NCBI RefSeq assembly: GCF_900460345.1
Contig: NZ_UHHW01000002.1
Location: forward strand, 1,364,001 to 1,428,000
Source of the DNA: Trueperella pyogenes
GTDB lineage: Bacteria > Actinomycetota > Actinomycetes > Actinomycetales > Actinomycetaceae
Direction of reading: 5' to 3'
Length of the DNA: 64,000 nt
Within the stretch, counting starts at the first letter, position 1; the number at the start of each line of letters is the position of its first letter. Position numbers and translations under genes: made by a program. The notes beneath the pieces are model-generated. The model was given only the letters and a program-made list of their open reading frames with translations, had not been told where the DNA came from and made no database searches. Positions 36,303 through 45,230 of the stretch are shown piece after piece.

Positions 36303-36895
36303 AGCGATATCGACGCCAATACACCCAGTGCAGCGTCGAGACTGGGCTCGTCGGCTCCGCGCGCCGTGACTTCGTAGAGCGTGTCGTTGGCAGTCACGAG
36401 GAAGATGCGGGCCTTGTATGAGCCCGTGGCAATCCGGAAGGTCGGAACCGTGCGCGCCCCGAGGCGCTTCTCGCCGAGGTAGACGATCTCCTTTTTCCCA
36501 AGCCCCAGACGCTCGGTCAGTAGGTTCGCGTAAGCGTCCATGCTGGGGGTAAGAGAGGCCGCTCCGACCTCGCCGACGACGATGCGCGCTGTGCGCTCCG
36601 CGTTGGCCAGCGCGAGCGGAAATGCGCGAGTGCTCTGCCGCGTCTGGGTCCATACACCCGGAGCTGTGAGTGTGAGCTTGCCCGCTGCCATACGATAAAT
36701 GACGTTCTCTGCGTCGATGTGGGATGTCATGTCGGACGGCTCGTCGCTACGATCCGGCGTCGGTTCCGGTGTCGTCTCGGTGAGCGTGGCGCTCGGCGTC
36801 GTTTGAGCCTCTGCGGACTGCGTAGCGCCCGCGCCGGACACAGCGCTGCATCCGGAAAGAAGAGCAATGAGAATAACTGCACCAAGTTTGCGCAT
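36299..36895 (-). CDS. Putative lipoprotein, function unknown
   Basis: From ATG 36895 (GAGG site upstream) the protein has 198 residues. The first 16 form a lipoprotein signal, KLGAVILIALLSGCSA, with lipobox LLSGC. A Thr/Pro-rich linker (about 25-50, TTPSATLTETTPEPTPDRSD) is followed by a small globular domain. It should be anchored to the outer face of the membrane. The stop overlaps the convergent RclA-like gene by 4 bp. I recognise no domain family. Confidence 0.8.
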   Translation of the reverse strand: MRKLGAVILIALLSGCSAVSGAGATQSAEAQTTPSATLTETTPEPTPDRSDEPSDMTSHIDAENVIYRMAAGKLTLTAPGVWTQTRQSTRAFPLALANAERTARIVVGEVGAASLTPSMDAYANLLTERLGLGKKEIVYLGEKRLGARTVPTFRIATGSYKARIFLVTANDTLYEVTARGADEPSLDAALGVLASISL

Positions 36896-37092
36896 CGTAT
36901 CAACCTCGCCTCTGATAGGTGTTCCCGTTCTGGGCGACGCCGATCGAGTCCCAGACCAGGCAGCTTCCTTATCGCCACCCACCTCTATGCTGGACTTATT
37001 GGCACCACGAGGTCAAGCGTGACAATCCGGAAATCGTGACCGCTGTGCGAGAAATCGCGGGCAGTTGAGCTGTCCAGGTGCCCACGCACACA

Positions 37093-37126
37093 AAAGTGGG
37101 GCTCTCCGAAAGGAAAGCCCCACTTT
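37093..37126 (-). terminator. rpmF terminator
   Basis: AAAGTGGGGCT and AGCCCCACTTT form a perfect 11-bp stem with a 12-nt loop, 13 bp after the rpmF stop, with T-rich sequence in the distal arm on the minus strand. Confidence 0.8.
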
Positions 37127-37139
37127 ACGAAACTAAGTC

Positions 37140-37301
37140 CTAGCCCACGAGACCCTTTTGAGCTGCCTTGGCAAGACGACGTGGGATGCGCTTCTCAACG
37201 CCACCAACGCGGACGGGCTGGAGCTCGGTGAGCTCGGCCTTCCACTGGGAGCGGCGAGAGCGGGTGTTGCTACGGGACATCTTTCGCTTAGGAACTGCCA
37301 T
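37140..37301 (-). CDS. rpmF: 50S ribosomal protein L32
   Basis: A 53-codon frame encodes [20 protein letters not shown] at its start and [18 protein letters not shown] near the end, clearly L32 of the large ribosomal subunit. It contains no Cys, so it is the zinc-free form. GGAAGGAC lies directly before the ATG. It stands alone, with a terminator downstream, and its upstream region (37302-37463) is shared with the divergent YigZ-family gene. Confidence 0.95.
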   Translation of the reverse strand: MAVPKRKMSRSNTRSRRSQWKAELTELQPVRVGGVEKRIPRRLAKAAQKGLVG

Positions 37302-37463
37302 GTCCTTCCGCTCCTTTCAATACTCATGTGGCCGCCGGGCCACCCTTTTTTCGGAGGCACGCCTCCGAGCAGACAATGTTCGAGTTTACCTAGCACGAGC
37401 CCCGAAAGCCACACAGGAAGGGGCAACTGTGCTACGAAACACGCGCCCTGCAATAATAGCGCT

Positions 37464-38120
37464 ATGACCGAATTACGCCTAGCTAGTCCCGACCTGCGTG
37501 CCGAGATCGAGATCAAACGTTCCCGTTTCATCGCGCTCGCTCGGAGAGTGACAACGGTCGACGAGGCTCGCACACTCCTCGCCGACGCACGCAGCGAGTT
37601 CCCGGACGCACGCCACCATTGCTCTGCCTACGTCGTCTCCGTGGCGGATGCCCAGCCGATCCTGCATTCTTCCGACGACGGCGAGCCGTCTGGCACTGCG
37701 GGCCGCCCGATGCTCGACGTCCTCACCGGCCATGGCATAACTGACATTGCGGTCGTCGTCGTACGATACTTTGGCGGCACGCTGCTGGGCACCGGCGGGC
37801 TCGTCCGCGCCTACTCCTATGCCGTGCGCGCAGTTCTTTCTGGGGCACCCGTCGTCGAGCAGATCGTCCGTCCCCTCGCGCGCGTGTCGGTGTTGCACGC
37901 GAGCGCGGGCAAACTGGAGGCGGATCTGCGCGGGCGAGGCTACGACGTCGTCAGCGTGGACTATGGGCCAACTCGTGTGCACATAGACGTCGCACACGAG
38001 GCGGGATTCGAGTCCGAGCTGGCAGAGATAAGTGCTGGGTCGGCGCGAGCCGAGGACATCGGCGTCGTCATTCGGGAGGCCCCTATTGGGACATTGCCCA
38101 CATGGCGAATGCCATGTTGA
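37464..38120 (+). CDS. YigZ/IMPACT-family protein
   Basis: From ATG 37464 the protein has 218 residues. The N-terminal IMPACT domain contains EIKRSRFIALARRV, HHCSAYVV, SSDDGEPSGTAGRPML and VVVVRYFGGTLLGTGGLVRAYS, all diagnostic. A shorter C-terminal domain (about 135-205) follows. The family is linked with translation control in eukaryotes; the bacterial role is unclear. The longer open frame upstream runs across rpmF and is not coding. It is divergent from rpmF. Confidence 0.92.
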   Translation: MTELRLASPDLRAEIEIKRSRFIALARRVTTVDEARTLLADARSEFPDARHHCSAYVVSVADAQPILHSSDDGEPSGTAGRPMLDVLTGHGITDIAVVVVRYFGGTLLGTGGLVRAYSYAVRAVLSGAPVVEQIVRPLARVSVLHASAGKLEADLRGRGYDVVSVDYGPTRVHIDVAHEAGFESELAEISAGSARAEDIGVVIREAPIGTLPTWRMPC

Positions 38121-38179
38121 CTGCCGCGTCGAAAAAAGTAGACTAAAGGCTGTTGATATTTCAAATACATGACTTGATC

Positions 38180-38248
38180 ATGGCAACCGGAAAGGACGGT
38201 CTTCTCATGTTCGTGACCGCGCCGGCGTGTTGCCACAACTGTCGATAG
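38180..38248 (+). CDS. Cys-rich leader peptide of the cysK-cysE operon
   Basis: A 22-codon frame runs from ATG 38180 to TAG 38248. Its second half, from an internal ATG at 38207, reads MFVTAPACCHNCR, with three Cys codons (38228-38233 and 38240-38242) in the last six positions. The stop is directly followed by a strong stem-loop, and cysK starts 118 bp later. Actinobacteria are known to use Cys-rich small ORFs as cysteine-responsive attenuators of sulfur genes. AAAGGA lies 12 nt before the internal ATG; a leaderless start at 38180 is also possible. The start codon is therefore uncertain. Confidence 0.7.
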   Translation: MATGKDGLLMFVTAPACCHNCR

Positions 38249-38292
38249 GGTGGCATACCTTAGCTGTGCCCCTTTTGGGCATGTATGTCACC
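38249..38292 (+). promoter_or_regulatory. Stem-loop attenuator after the Cys leader peptide
   Basis: GGTGGCATAC (38249-38258) pairs with GTATGTCACC (38283-38292), 10 bp with one G-U, and encloses TGCCC/GGGCA (38267-38271, 38277-38281) with a CTTTT loop. It begins one base after the leader stop, so a ribosome paused at the Cys codons would change its folding. A small GAGCG/CGCTC hairpin (38338-38351) lies just before the cysK ribosome-binding site. No long U-run follows, so control could be at translation or by Rho. Confidence 0.6.
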
Positions 38293-38366
38293 TGCGGTAG
38301 CTCCCCACTTTGCTGAGCATTTTCCACTGAACTTATTGAGCGTGCGCGCTCGTGTGAAGGAACATG

Positions 38367-39296
38367 ATGATTTACAACAATGCAACTGAACTCGTCGGTA
38401 AGACTCCCCTGGTCCGAATGAACCGGATCGTCGGCGACGCCGGCGCCCAAGTGCTCGCCAAGCTCGAGTTTTACAACCCTGCCAACTCCGTCAAGGATCG
38501 CATCGGCGTGGCTATTGTGGACGCCGCTGAGGCTTCCGGGCAGCTCAAGCCGGGCGGCACGATTGTGGAGGCCACCTCGGGCAACACGGGAATTGCCCTC
38601 GCCTGGGTGGGCGCCGCACGCGGCTACAACGTGGTGCTGACCATGCCTGCCTCCATGTCGAAAGAGCGGCGTGCGCTGCTGCGTGGCTTCGGCGCTGAGC
38701 TCGAGCTGACCGATCCCGCCACAGGCATGAAGGGTGCCGTAGCGCGCGCCAAGGAAATCGCGGCCGAGCGCCCCGGTTCTATCCTCGCCTCCCAGTTTGC
38801 CAACGCGGCCAACCCGGCCAAGCACCGCGCCTCCACCGGCCCGGAGATCTGGGAGGACACCGAGGGTAAGATTGACATTCTCGTGGCAGGCATCGGCACT
38901 GGCGGTACGCTCACCGGCGCAGGGTCCTACCTCCGCGAGAAGAACCCGAACCTGCAGATCATAGCCGTAGAACCCGCCGAATCGCCGCTCCTGTCCGAAG
39001 GCAAGGCCGGACCACACGGTATCCAGGGCATCGGCGCGAACTTCGTGCCCGACGTCCTCGACACCGACATCTACGACGAAGTACTACCCGTGGCCTCTGC
39101 CGACGCGATCGAGATGGCACGTCGCGTTGCCCACGAAGAAGGACTGCTAGTGGGCATCTCGTCCGGCGCTGCCCTCAAAGCCGCCGCCGAGGTAGCCGCC
39201 CGCCCGGAGCACACGGGCAAGACGATCGTCGCCATCGTGCCCGATTTCGGCGAGCGTTATCTGTCCACGCCCCTATTCGAGGGGCTCGTCGACTAG
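38367..39296 (+). CDS. cysK: Cysteine synthase (O-acetylserine sulfhydrylase)
   Basis: The 309-residue PLP enzyme makes cysteine from O-acetylserine and sulfide. It shows [11 protein letters not shown], the Lys that binds PLP in [24 protein letters not shown], and the phosphate loop [12 protein letters not shown]. It has the usual CysK length with no extension. The second of two adjacent ATG codons (38367) is better spaced from AAGGA. cysE follows after 14 bp, and the two gene products normally form the cysteine synthase complex. Confidence 0.96.
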   Translation: MIYNNATELVGKTPLVRMNRIVGDAGAQVLAKLEFYNPANSVKDRIGVAIVDAAEASGQLKPGGTIVEATSGNTGIALAWVGAARGYNVVLTMPASMSKERRALLRGFGAELELTDPATGMKGAVARAKEIAAERPGSILASQFANAANPAKHRASTGPEIWEDTEGKIDILVAGIGTGGTLTGAGSYLREKNPNLQIIAVEPAESPLLSEGKAGPHGIQGIGANFVPDVLDTDIYDEVLPVASADAIEMARRVAHEEGLLVGISSGAALKAAAEVAARPEHTGKTIVAIVPDFGERYLSTPLFEGLVD

Positions 39297-39310
39297 CCTC
39301 GGAGATAACA

Positions 39311-39886
39311 ATGATGACGGCCAACCTGTGGAAGAAGATGGGCGAGGACCTGCGCGCTGCAGTGCACAATGACCCGGCTGCCCGCTCTACCTTCGAAGTC
39401 TTCCTCACCTACCCCGGCGTTCACGCAGTGTGGGCTTACCGCCTCGCCCATGCAATGTGGGAAAAGAGCGACCGGCTGAGGCTCCCTGCCCGGATTCTCA
39501 CCCAGACGGCACGCGCTTTGACGGGTATCGAGATCCACCCAGGTGCGCGCCTCGGGAGGAGACTCTTCATCGACCACGGGATGGGCGTCGTCATCGGCGA
39601 GACCGCAGAAGTAGGTGAGGACGTGATCATCTTCCACGGCACCACCCTGGGCGGCACCTCCATGCATCCCGGCAAGCGCCACCCCACGGTGGGCAACCGG
39701 GTCACGATCGGCTCGGGTGCAAAAGTGCTCGGGCCGATCGAAATCGGCGACGACGCGACGATCGGCGCGAACGCCGTCGTCGTCAAGGACGTGCCCGCCC
39801 ACAACGTGGCGGTAGGGATCCCGGCCAAGAATCGCGAAAAGACGAAGGTTGTCGAACCGTTGTGCGATCCTGCGCTGTATATTTAA
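39311..39886 (+). CDS. cysE: Serine O-acetyltransferase
   Basis: The 191-residue protein has the left-handed beta-helix hexapeptide fold. [19 protein letters not shown] leads to the catalytic-region His and [19 protein letters not shown], followed by [20 protein letters not shown]. It acetylates serine with acetyl-CoA, the step before CysK. It is the short form typical of actinobacteria and Bacilli. GGAG lies 6 nt before the first ATG. A 117-bp repeat begins 10 bp after its stop. Confidence 0.96.
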   Translation: MMTANLWKKMGEDLRAAVHNDPAARSTFEVFLTYPGVHAVWAYRLAHAMWEKSDRLRLPARILTQTARALTGIEIHPGARLGRRLFIDHGMGVVIGETAEVGEDVIIFHGTTLGGTSMHPGKRHPTVGNRVTIGSGAKVLGPIEIGDDATIGANAVVVKDVPAHNVAVGIPAKNREKTKVVEPLCDPALYI

Positions 39887-39895
39887 GGCTTGAGA

Positions 39896-40012
39896 TTTTC
39901 TCGTCACCTTCGCCGAAAGCTCGTCACTTAAAACGCTGTTTTACGTGCTGACTAACGTCGGAAGGTGACGAGAAAACTGCCCAGGTGCGCCTAGAACCCG
40001 CGCTGACCGTCC
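39896..40012. repeat. 117-bp direct repeat, left copy, containing an 81-nt palindrome
   Basis: This copy matches 41372-41488 at 115 of 117 positions. Its first 81 bp (39896-39976) form an imperfect palindrome. The outer arms are TTTTCTCGTCACCTTC and GAAGGTGACGAGAAAA (16 bp, perfect), and the central hairpin is TAAAAC/GTTTTA around GCT. The last 22 bp duplicate the 3' end of rpiB, including its stop codon. The two copies bracket the AAA ATPase gene. Confidence 0.85.
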
Positions 40013-40020
40013 CGCTACCC

Positions 40021-41229
40021 TCACATTGTCAAAAAGTCACGACCAGATATCAGTTGGTACCCCTTCTGCATAAGCGTGTATTGACCGCGGTTGACAAGAA
40101 AACGACGTGCAGGATCGATCCCGAGCTCCTCCGAAACGTTTACAAGACTCCGCACGTGCGAGCTACGGAAAGTCGAACTCGATTTGATCTCAATCGCCCG
40201 CACATCTGGTCCCGTGGCATCGAGGAGGTCAACTTCCCGCTTTGAGTCATCACGGTAGAAATACAACTCCGGAGTTTCACCGGCGTGGAGATAGTTTTTC
40301 ATCGTTTCAGCAATAATGAGATTCTCATAAACCGCTCCCGCATGCTTATGCAACACAAAACTGGCCATGTCCGTGATGCCCAAAAGATGACAGAGCAAAC
40401 CGGTGTCGTTGAAATACAGCTTGGGAGTCTTGGTAAGCGTCTTGCGGCCATTTGAGGCCCACGGATACAGCAACGTAATGATGTAGCTTGACTCCAATAT
40501 CGATAGCCAGTTCTTCACCGTCGGAAAAGAAATATCGAGTTCGCTTGCCATACGAGTGGCGTTAAGGAGATTTCCCGTGTTCAAGGCACACAGCTTGACG
40601 AATCTCCGGAACGTGTTGATCTTTGTGACATTCATGAACTGGCTGACATCACGTTCCAGGTAGGTCTTGACGTAGTTCTCGTAGTAGACCTTGGCGGGAA
40701 TCCCGGCGTTATAAAGCCGCGGGTACCCACCAGCGAGGGCGAACTCGTCGAGGCGGTAGTTCACTTGCACCTTATTGTGCGTATTCTCCTGAGCTCGCAG
40801 CGCAAACAACTCGACTGGAGCCTCGTTCAACTCGCGATAGCTGAGTGGCAAGAGCGTCAAGTTTCCCACTCGCCCGGCGAGCGACTGCCCGATTTTCTCA
40901 GCCACTAAGAAATTCTGCGATCCCGACAGTACCACTTGACCAGGCCTGTCGCGCTCGTCAGTTACCACTTGCACTGCCGAGAACAGTTCCGGGGCATTTT
41001 GTGCCTCGTCAAGGACGATCGGCTCAGTCTGCGCACGCAAAAACCCTAGCGGATCTGCGGAAACGATCTCTGCCAGACCAGAGTCTTCCAGATTGAAGTA
41101 CTTATATGCTGGTAAACAGCGTTTTAGCAGGGTCGATTTGCCTGACTGCCGCGGACCGGTGAGATTGACGACGGGAAACCAGGCGAGCAATTCATGAATA
41201 CGGGGTTCCAGTAGACGTGGGATAAACAT
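40021..41229 (-). CDS. AAA-family ATPase with DUF4143 domain
   Basis: The 402-residue protein has an N-terminal ATPase domain (AAA_14) with Walker A LTGPRQSGKSTLLKR near residue 24 and Walker B PIVLDEAQN. A winged-helix region (about 215-255) and a C-terminal DUF4143 domain with FYRDDSKREVDLL and IEIKSSSTF, resembling a nuclease-fold core, follow. Such genes are common, patchily distributed and of unknown cellular role. It stands alone, inserted between cysE and rpiB inside direct repeats, which indicates recent arrival. Its base composition appears richer in A+T than that of its neighbours. Confidence 0.9.
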   Translation of the reverse strand: MFIPRLLEPRIHELLAWFPVVNLTGPRQSGKSTLLKRCLPAYKYFNLEDSGLAEIVSADPLGFLRAQTEPIVLDEAQNAPELFSAVQVVTDERDRPGQVVLSGSQNFLVAEKIGQSLAGRVGNLTLLPLSYRELNEAPVELFALRAQENTHNKVQVNYRLDEFALAGGYPRLYNAGIPAKVYYENYVKTYLERDVSQFMNVTKINTFRRFVKLCALNTGNLLNATRMASELDISFPTVKNWLSILESSYIITLLYPWASNGRKTLTKTPKLYFNDTGLLCHLLGITDMASFVLHKHAGAVYENLIIAETMKNYLHAGETPELYFYRDDSKREVDLLDATGPDVRAIEIKSSSTFRSSHVRSLVNVSEELGIDPARRFLVNRGQYTLMQKGYQLISGRDFLTM

Positions 41230-41371
41230 GGCAACTCCCCTGCACTTGACCGAGCCTCGATCCTCCTTAGGCCCAACCCAAAATATACCATAATTCGAAA
41301 GTCAAACATGCCATATTTTTAAAGTCATTAGCACCTAGACCTGAAACTGTGTAGAAAACAGACCCTTCGAG

Positions 41372-41488
41372 TTTTCTCGTCACCTTCGCCGAAAGCTCGT
41401 CACTTAAAACGCTGTTTTACGTGCTGACTAACGTCGGAAGGTGACGAGAAACCTGCCCAGGTACGCCTAGAACCCGCGCTGACCGTCC
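41372..41488. repeat. 117-bp direct repeat, right copy, overlapping the rpiB 3' end
   Basis: This is the second copy of the repeat at 39896-40012. Bases 41467-41488 are the functional end of rpiB, so this copy is probably the original junction. The palindrome here is slightly less perfect at its outer edge (GAGAAAC for GAGAAAA). Bases 41230-41371, between the ATPase start and this repeat, contain only its AT-rich upstream region. Confidence 0.85.
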
Positions 41489-41925
41489 TCGTAAGCGCTC
41501 ATCATCTCGATACGCGACTGGTGGCGAGAGCCCTCGTCATAGGCTGTGGAGATGAAGATGTCAACGAAGCGGATGGCCTCCTCAACAGTGTGTTGCCGAG
41601 CGCCGAGGGAGATGACATTGGCGTTGTTGTGCTCGCGAGCCAGCTCGGCTGTGGATTCATTCCACACGAGGGCTGCACGAACACCACGGACCTTATTTGC
41701 AGCCATCTGCTCGCCATTTCCAGAGCCGCCTATCACGATGCCGAGCGAGCCGGATTCGGCTGCAACTGCCTCGCCAGCTGCGAAACACACCGGTGGGTAA
41801 GCATCGGCCTTGTCGTATTCGGTGTAACCGTGGTCGACGACGTCGTGACCGGCGCGCTCGAGGTGCTCAATGAGGTGTTGCCTGAGTTCAAAACCCGCAT
41901 GATCTGCGGCAATATGTATACGCAT
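41467..41925 (-). CDS. rpiB: Ribose-5-phosphate isomerase B
   Basis: The 152-residue product matches the actinobacterial RpiB. It starts MRIHIAADHAGFELR and has VIGGSGNGEQMAANK, the phosphate-binding AREHNNANVISLGAR and a C-terminal SRHQSRIEMMSAYE. It interconverts ribose-5-phosphate and ribulose-5-phosphate in the pentose phosphate pathway. Ser replaces the catalytic Cys of E. coli RpiB in the GGSGNG loop, as in Mycobacterium. Its final 22 bp are duplicated at 39991-40012. It is divergent from the M13 peptidase gene. Confidence 0.95.
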   Translation of the reverse strand: MRIHIAADHAGFELRQHLIEHLERAGHDVVDHGYTEYDKADAYPPVCFAAGEAVAAESGSLGIVIGGSGNGEQMAANKVRGVRAALVWNESTAELAREHNNANVISLGARQHTVEEAIRFVDIFISTAYDEGSRHQSRIEMMSAYEDGQRGF

Positions 41926-42016
41926 ACACCTATTATAAGAGTGTTGGCATGTTTAACCAGTTTGCGATATGCGTTGTCTGCCTTCACGCTGTTGGAAAAG
42001 CCTCTAGAATAGAGCA

Positions 42017-44029
42017 ATGGCTGATAAAACTACGCAGGACATCATTAAAGGTCTTGACCATTCTATTCGCCCGCAAGATGACCTCTTCCGTCACGTCAAC
42101 GGGCCGTGGCTACAAAAAGCGCAAATCCCAGCTGACCAGGCTCAGACCGGTGGCTTTATGGATCTTTATCTCGCTTCAGAGGCTAACGTTCGGAAAATCA
42201 TCAACGACGTCGTCGTGCACGTCGCATCCGCTGACACCAACCTGGTCAGCGATGAGGAGCGCAAGATCGCAGGACTTTTCTCGTCGTTCATGGATGAGGA
42301 TCGTATTAATGGTCTGGGTGCTTCCCCGTTATTAGAGGACTTCGCCATCATTGACGATGCCACTACTAAGGAAGAACTCGAACACGCAGTCGGACGCCTG
42401 TACAAAATAGGTGTTCCGATGCCATTTGGTGTGGATGTGGATGCGGATCGCAACAATCCACTTGAGTATATCGCGTGGGTGTATCAGTCCGGACTTGGGT
42501 TACCGGACGAGGCGTACTACCGAGAAGACAGCTACTCAGAATACCGTAAGCAGTATCAAACGTTCGTCCCAACGCTTTTTGCCCTTGCCACAGGTGTCAA
42601 CGACGCCGAGGCTAAGGCTGCAGCAGACATAATTTATGCTTTTGAGGCCAAGCTAGCATCCCATCACATGAGCGTGGTAGATTCTCGCGATACCGACAAA
42701 ACGAATAACCTTATGTCGTGGGATGATTTTGTTGGAAGAGCTCCCGGTTTCAACTGGGCGACTGCCCTGTCAGTATTGGGACTCACGCGCGAGAATGCCC
42801 CGTCATTCATCGTGATGATGCCCGACGCGCTGGCTGGATTCGCTCACGAATGGGCTACGGCCGACGTCGACCAGATCAAGACATACCTCAAATGGAATGT
42901 TATCCGCACTCGGGCTCCATACCTAGGGCATGACATCGTGCAGGCTCATTTCAACTTCTTTGGGAAGGTTCTCTCTGGTGCTACACAGATGCGCGAGCGT
43001 TGGAAGCGTGCTGTTTCCCTCGTTGACAACGTGCTTGGCGAGGCTGTGGGCAAACTGTACGTGGAGCGGCACTTCCCGCCCCACCATAAGATGCTCATGG
43101 AACAACTGGTGGACGACCTCCTTGCTGCCTATGGCCAATCAATTTCCACCTTGGATTGGATGACGGACACCACTCGTGAAAAAGCACTTGCCAAGTTGGC
43201 CACCACGGTGACGAAGATTGGCTATCCAAGTAAGTGGCGTGATTATTCTGCCCTAGAGGTCACTGACTCCCTCCTCGCCAATGTGCGCGCAGCAGCACAA
43301 TTCGACAATGACCGCGCAGTGGCTAAACTGGGCACCCCCGTGGATCGTGACGAGTGGTTTATGAATCCACAAACTGTCAATGCCTACTACAACCCAGTAG
43401 CTAATGAGATCGTCTTCCCGGCTGCAATCTTGCAGCCACCGTTCTTCGACGCTGAGGCTGATCCTGCCTACAACTATGGCGGCATCGGGGCTGTCATCGG
43501 TCACGAAGTCGGACACGCTTTCGACGATCAAGGCTCGAAGTACGACGGCGACGGGCGCCTTCAGAATTGGTGGACGGACGCGGACCGTGCAGAGTTTGAA
43601 CGACGCACGGCCTCGCTCGTCGGCCAGTACGATGCCTATGTGCCGGCACAGCTGGGCGCGGATTCTTCCTACCACGTCAACGGCGCGCTAACCCTAGGCG
43701 AGAATATCGGCGACCTCGGTGGTTTGTCGATCGCGCTTAAGGCCTACGACATCGCGATGAAGCGCGCTGGTTACGCCTCGTCCACGGAGGCTCCCGTGAT
43801 CGAAGGCTATACGGGCCGCCAGAGGCTGCTCCTTAATTGGGCGCGGATCTGGAAGAGCAAGGTTCGCGATGAGATCGCCATTCAGTACTTGGCAATCGAT
43901 CCGCATTCGCCGTCGGAATTCCGGTGCAATGGTGTGGTCAAGAACGTCGACGCATTCGCCGAAGAATTCGGCGTCGTCGAAGGCGATGCGCTTTACCTGG
44001 CTCCTGAAGATCGCGTACGTATCTGGTAA
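42017..44029 (+). CDS. M13-family metallopeptidase (PepO/neprilysin type)
   Basis: The 670-residue zinc peptidase has the M13 motifs NAYYNPVANEIVFPAAIL, the zinc site VIGHEVGHAFDDQGSKYDG (HExxH) and the third ligand in GENIGDLGG. There is no signal peptide or membrane anchor, so it is cytoplasmic or exported by another route. M13 enzymes cut oligopeptides. The ATG at 42017 is the only reasonable start (MADKTTQDIIKGLDHSI). It is followed after 78 bp by the DUF808 gene on the same strand. Confidence 0.94.
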   Translation: MADKTTQDIIKGLDHSIRPQDDLFRHVNGPWLQKAQIPADQAQTGGFMDLYLASEANVRKIINDVVVHVASADTNLVSDEERKIAGLFSSFMDEDRINGLGASPLLEDFAIIDDATTKEELEHAVGRLYKIGVPMPFGVDVDADRNNPLEYIAWVYQSGLGLPDEAYYREDSYSEYRKQYQTFVPTLFALATGVNDAEAKAAADIIYAFEAKLASHHMSVVDSRDTDKTNNLMSWDDFVGRAPGFNWATALSVLGLTRENAPSFIVMMPDALAGFAHEWATADVDQIKTYLKWNVIRTRAPYLGHDIVQAHFNFFGKVLSGATQMRERWKRAVSLVDNVLGEAVGKLYVERHFPPHHKMLMEQLVDDLLAAYGQSISTLDWMTDTTREKALAKLATTVTKIGYPSKWRDYSALEVTDSLLANVRAAAQFDNDRAVAKLGTPVDRDEWFMNPQTVNAYYNPVANEIVFPAAILQPPFFDAEADPAYNYGGIGAVIGHEVGHAFDDQGSKYDGDGRLQNWWTDADRAEFERRTASLVGQYDAYVPAQLGADSSYHVNGALTLGENIGDLGGLSIALKAYDIAMKRAGYASSTEAPVIEGYTGRQRLLLNWARIWKSKVRDEIAIQYLAIDPHSPSEFRCNGVVKNVDAFAEEFGVVEGDALYLAPEDRVRIW

Positions 44030-44107
44030 TCGAGGCATATCTTTAGCCGTGCGGTCACAGCGAAACCTCCCTGTGGCCGCACAGTTTAGCATCTAGGAAG
44101 GATCTTT

Positions 44108-45097
44108 GTGGCTACTGGCTTTCTTGCTCTGCTCGATGACATCGCGGCTCTTGCGCGTATCGCCGCCGCCTCGCTCGACGACATCGCGGCGGGAACAGCC
44201 AAGGCGAGTACGAAAGCGATCGGCGTCGTTATTGACGATACGGCTGTTACTCCACAGTACGTCGACGGGCTCACCCCTGCGCGGGAGTTGCCCATCATTA
44301 AAAGGATTTTTTGGGGTTCGATTCGCAATAAGCTGGTCTTCATCGTGCCAGTGGCTTTGTTGCTGTCGCAATTTGCGCCGTGGGCACTAACTCCCCTGCT
44401 GATGTTAGGCGGCACGTATCTCGTCTATGAGGGTGCTCATAAGATTGTCGACAAGTTGCGCAAGGGTGAACGGACGCATCGGGTGGCTCCGGCGGCGGTA
44501 CGCGGTGCACAGGCGGAGGACGTCATTGTCAAGCAGGCGACCACCACGGATTTCATCCTTTCGGCGGAAATCATGGTCATCGCCCTCAATGAGGTAACCG
44601 ACCGGGCACTGTGGATGCGCGCGATTATCCTCGTCATCGTCGCCGTGCTCATCACCGCGCTCGTTTATGGTGTGGTGGCGATCCTCGTGAAGATGGACGA
44701 TGTCGGCCTGGCTCTGGCTGGCAAGAACTCGCGTTTTGTTCAGAAACTTGGCCGGAGTGTGTTCGCGGCAATGCCGAAGGTCATGTCCGCTATCACCGTA
44801 GTCGGTACCTTTGCCATGTTGTGGGTCGGTGGGCACATCGTTGTGGTTGGCCTAGCTCAGACGCTATGGTCAGGGCCGCACGACTTGGCTCACCTACTTG
44901 TGGAAATCGCCGTCGGCACGCACGCTGGCTTCCTCGCATGGTTGGTTGACACGGCCTATTCCATGGCGTTCGGACTCGTGTGGGGAACGCTCGTCGTCGG
45001 TATCGCGGCTGTGTTGCCGTTCGGTAAGCAGCACGACGCCGTCGAAGTAGTTCCCGCCGAGGACGGCCACCTGCACCTGCGCAAATCTGGATCGTGA
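44108..45097 (+). CDS. DUF808 family membrane protein (YedI-like)
   Basis: The 329-residue protein opens with the family signature ATGFLALLDDIAALARIAAA. About six hydrophobic segments include FIVPVALLLSQFAPWALTPLL, AIILVIVAVLITALVYGVVAI and VMSAITVVGTFAMLWVGGHI. The conserved TTTDFILSAEIMVIALNEV lies in the centre. Its function is unknown; it may be a transporter. The start is GTG at 44108 with AGGAAGGA upstream. Confidence 0.9.
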   Translation: MATGFLALLDDIAALARIAAASLDDIAAGTAKASTKAIGVVIDDTAVTPQYVDGLTPARELPIIKRIFWGSIRNKLVFIVPVALLLSQFAPWALTPLLMLGGTYLVYEGAHKIVDKLRKGERTHRVAPAAVRGAQAEDVIVKQATTTDFILSAEIMVIALNEVTDRALWMRAIILVIVAVLITALVYGVVAILVKMDDVGLALAGKNSRFVQKLGRSVFAAMPKVMSAITVVGTFAMLWVGGHIVVVGLAQTLWSGPHDLAHLLVEIAVGTHAGFLAWLVDTAYSMAFGLVWGTLVVGIAAVLPFGKQHDAVEVVPAEDGHLHLRKSGS

Positions 45098-45230
45098 CTG
45101 GTTGACAGATCGACTCAGTGCTTCTGAACCGCGGCAGCGCTGAAATTCAAAGAGTCCCTAGCTTTGGGGCGCGTCGGATCCGGTGAGTATCCTTGATATC
45201 AGCCTCACTCACCTCGATGGAAAGGATGCC

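Noticed and set aside
39896-41488. Repeat-flanked ATPase gene considered as an insertion sequence
   Set aside because: No transposase or integrase is encoded between the repeats, and the repeats include part of rpiB, unlike the ends of a normal insertion sequence.
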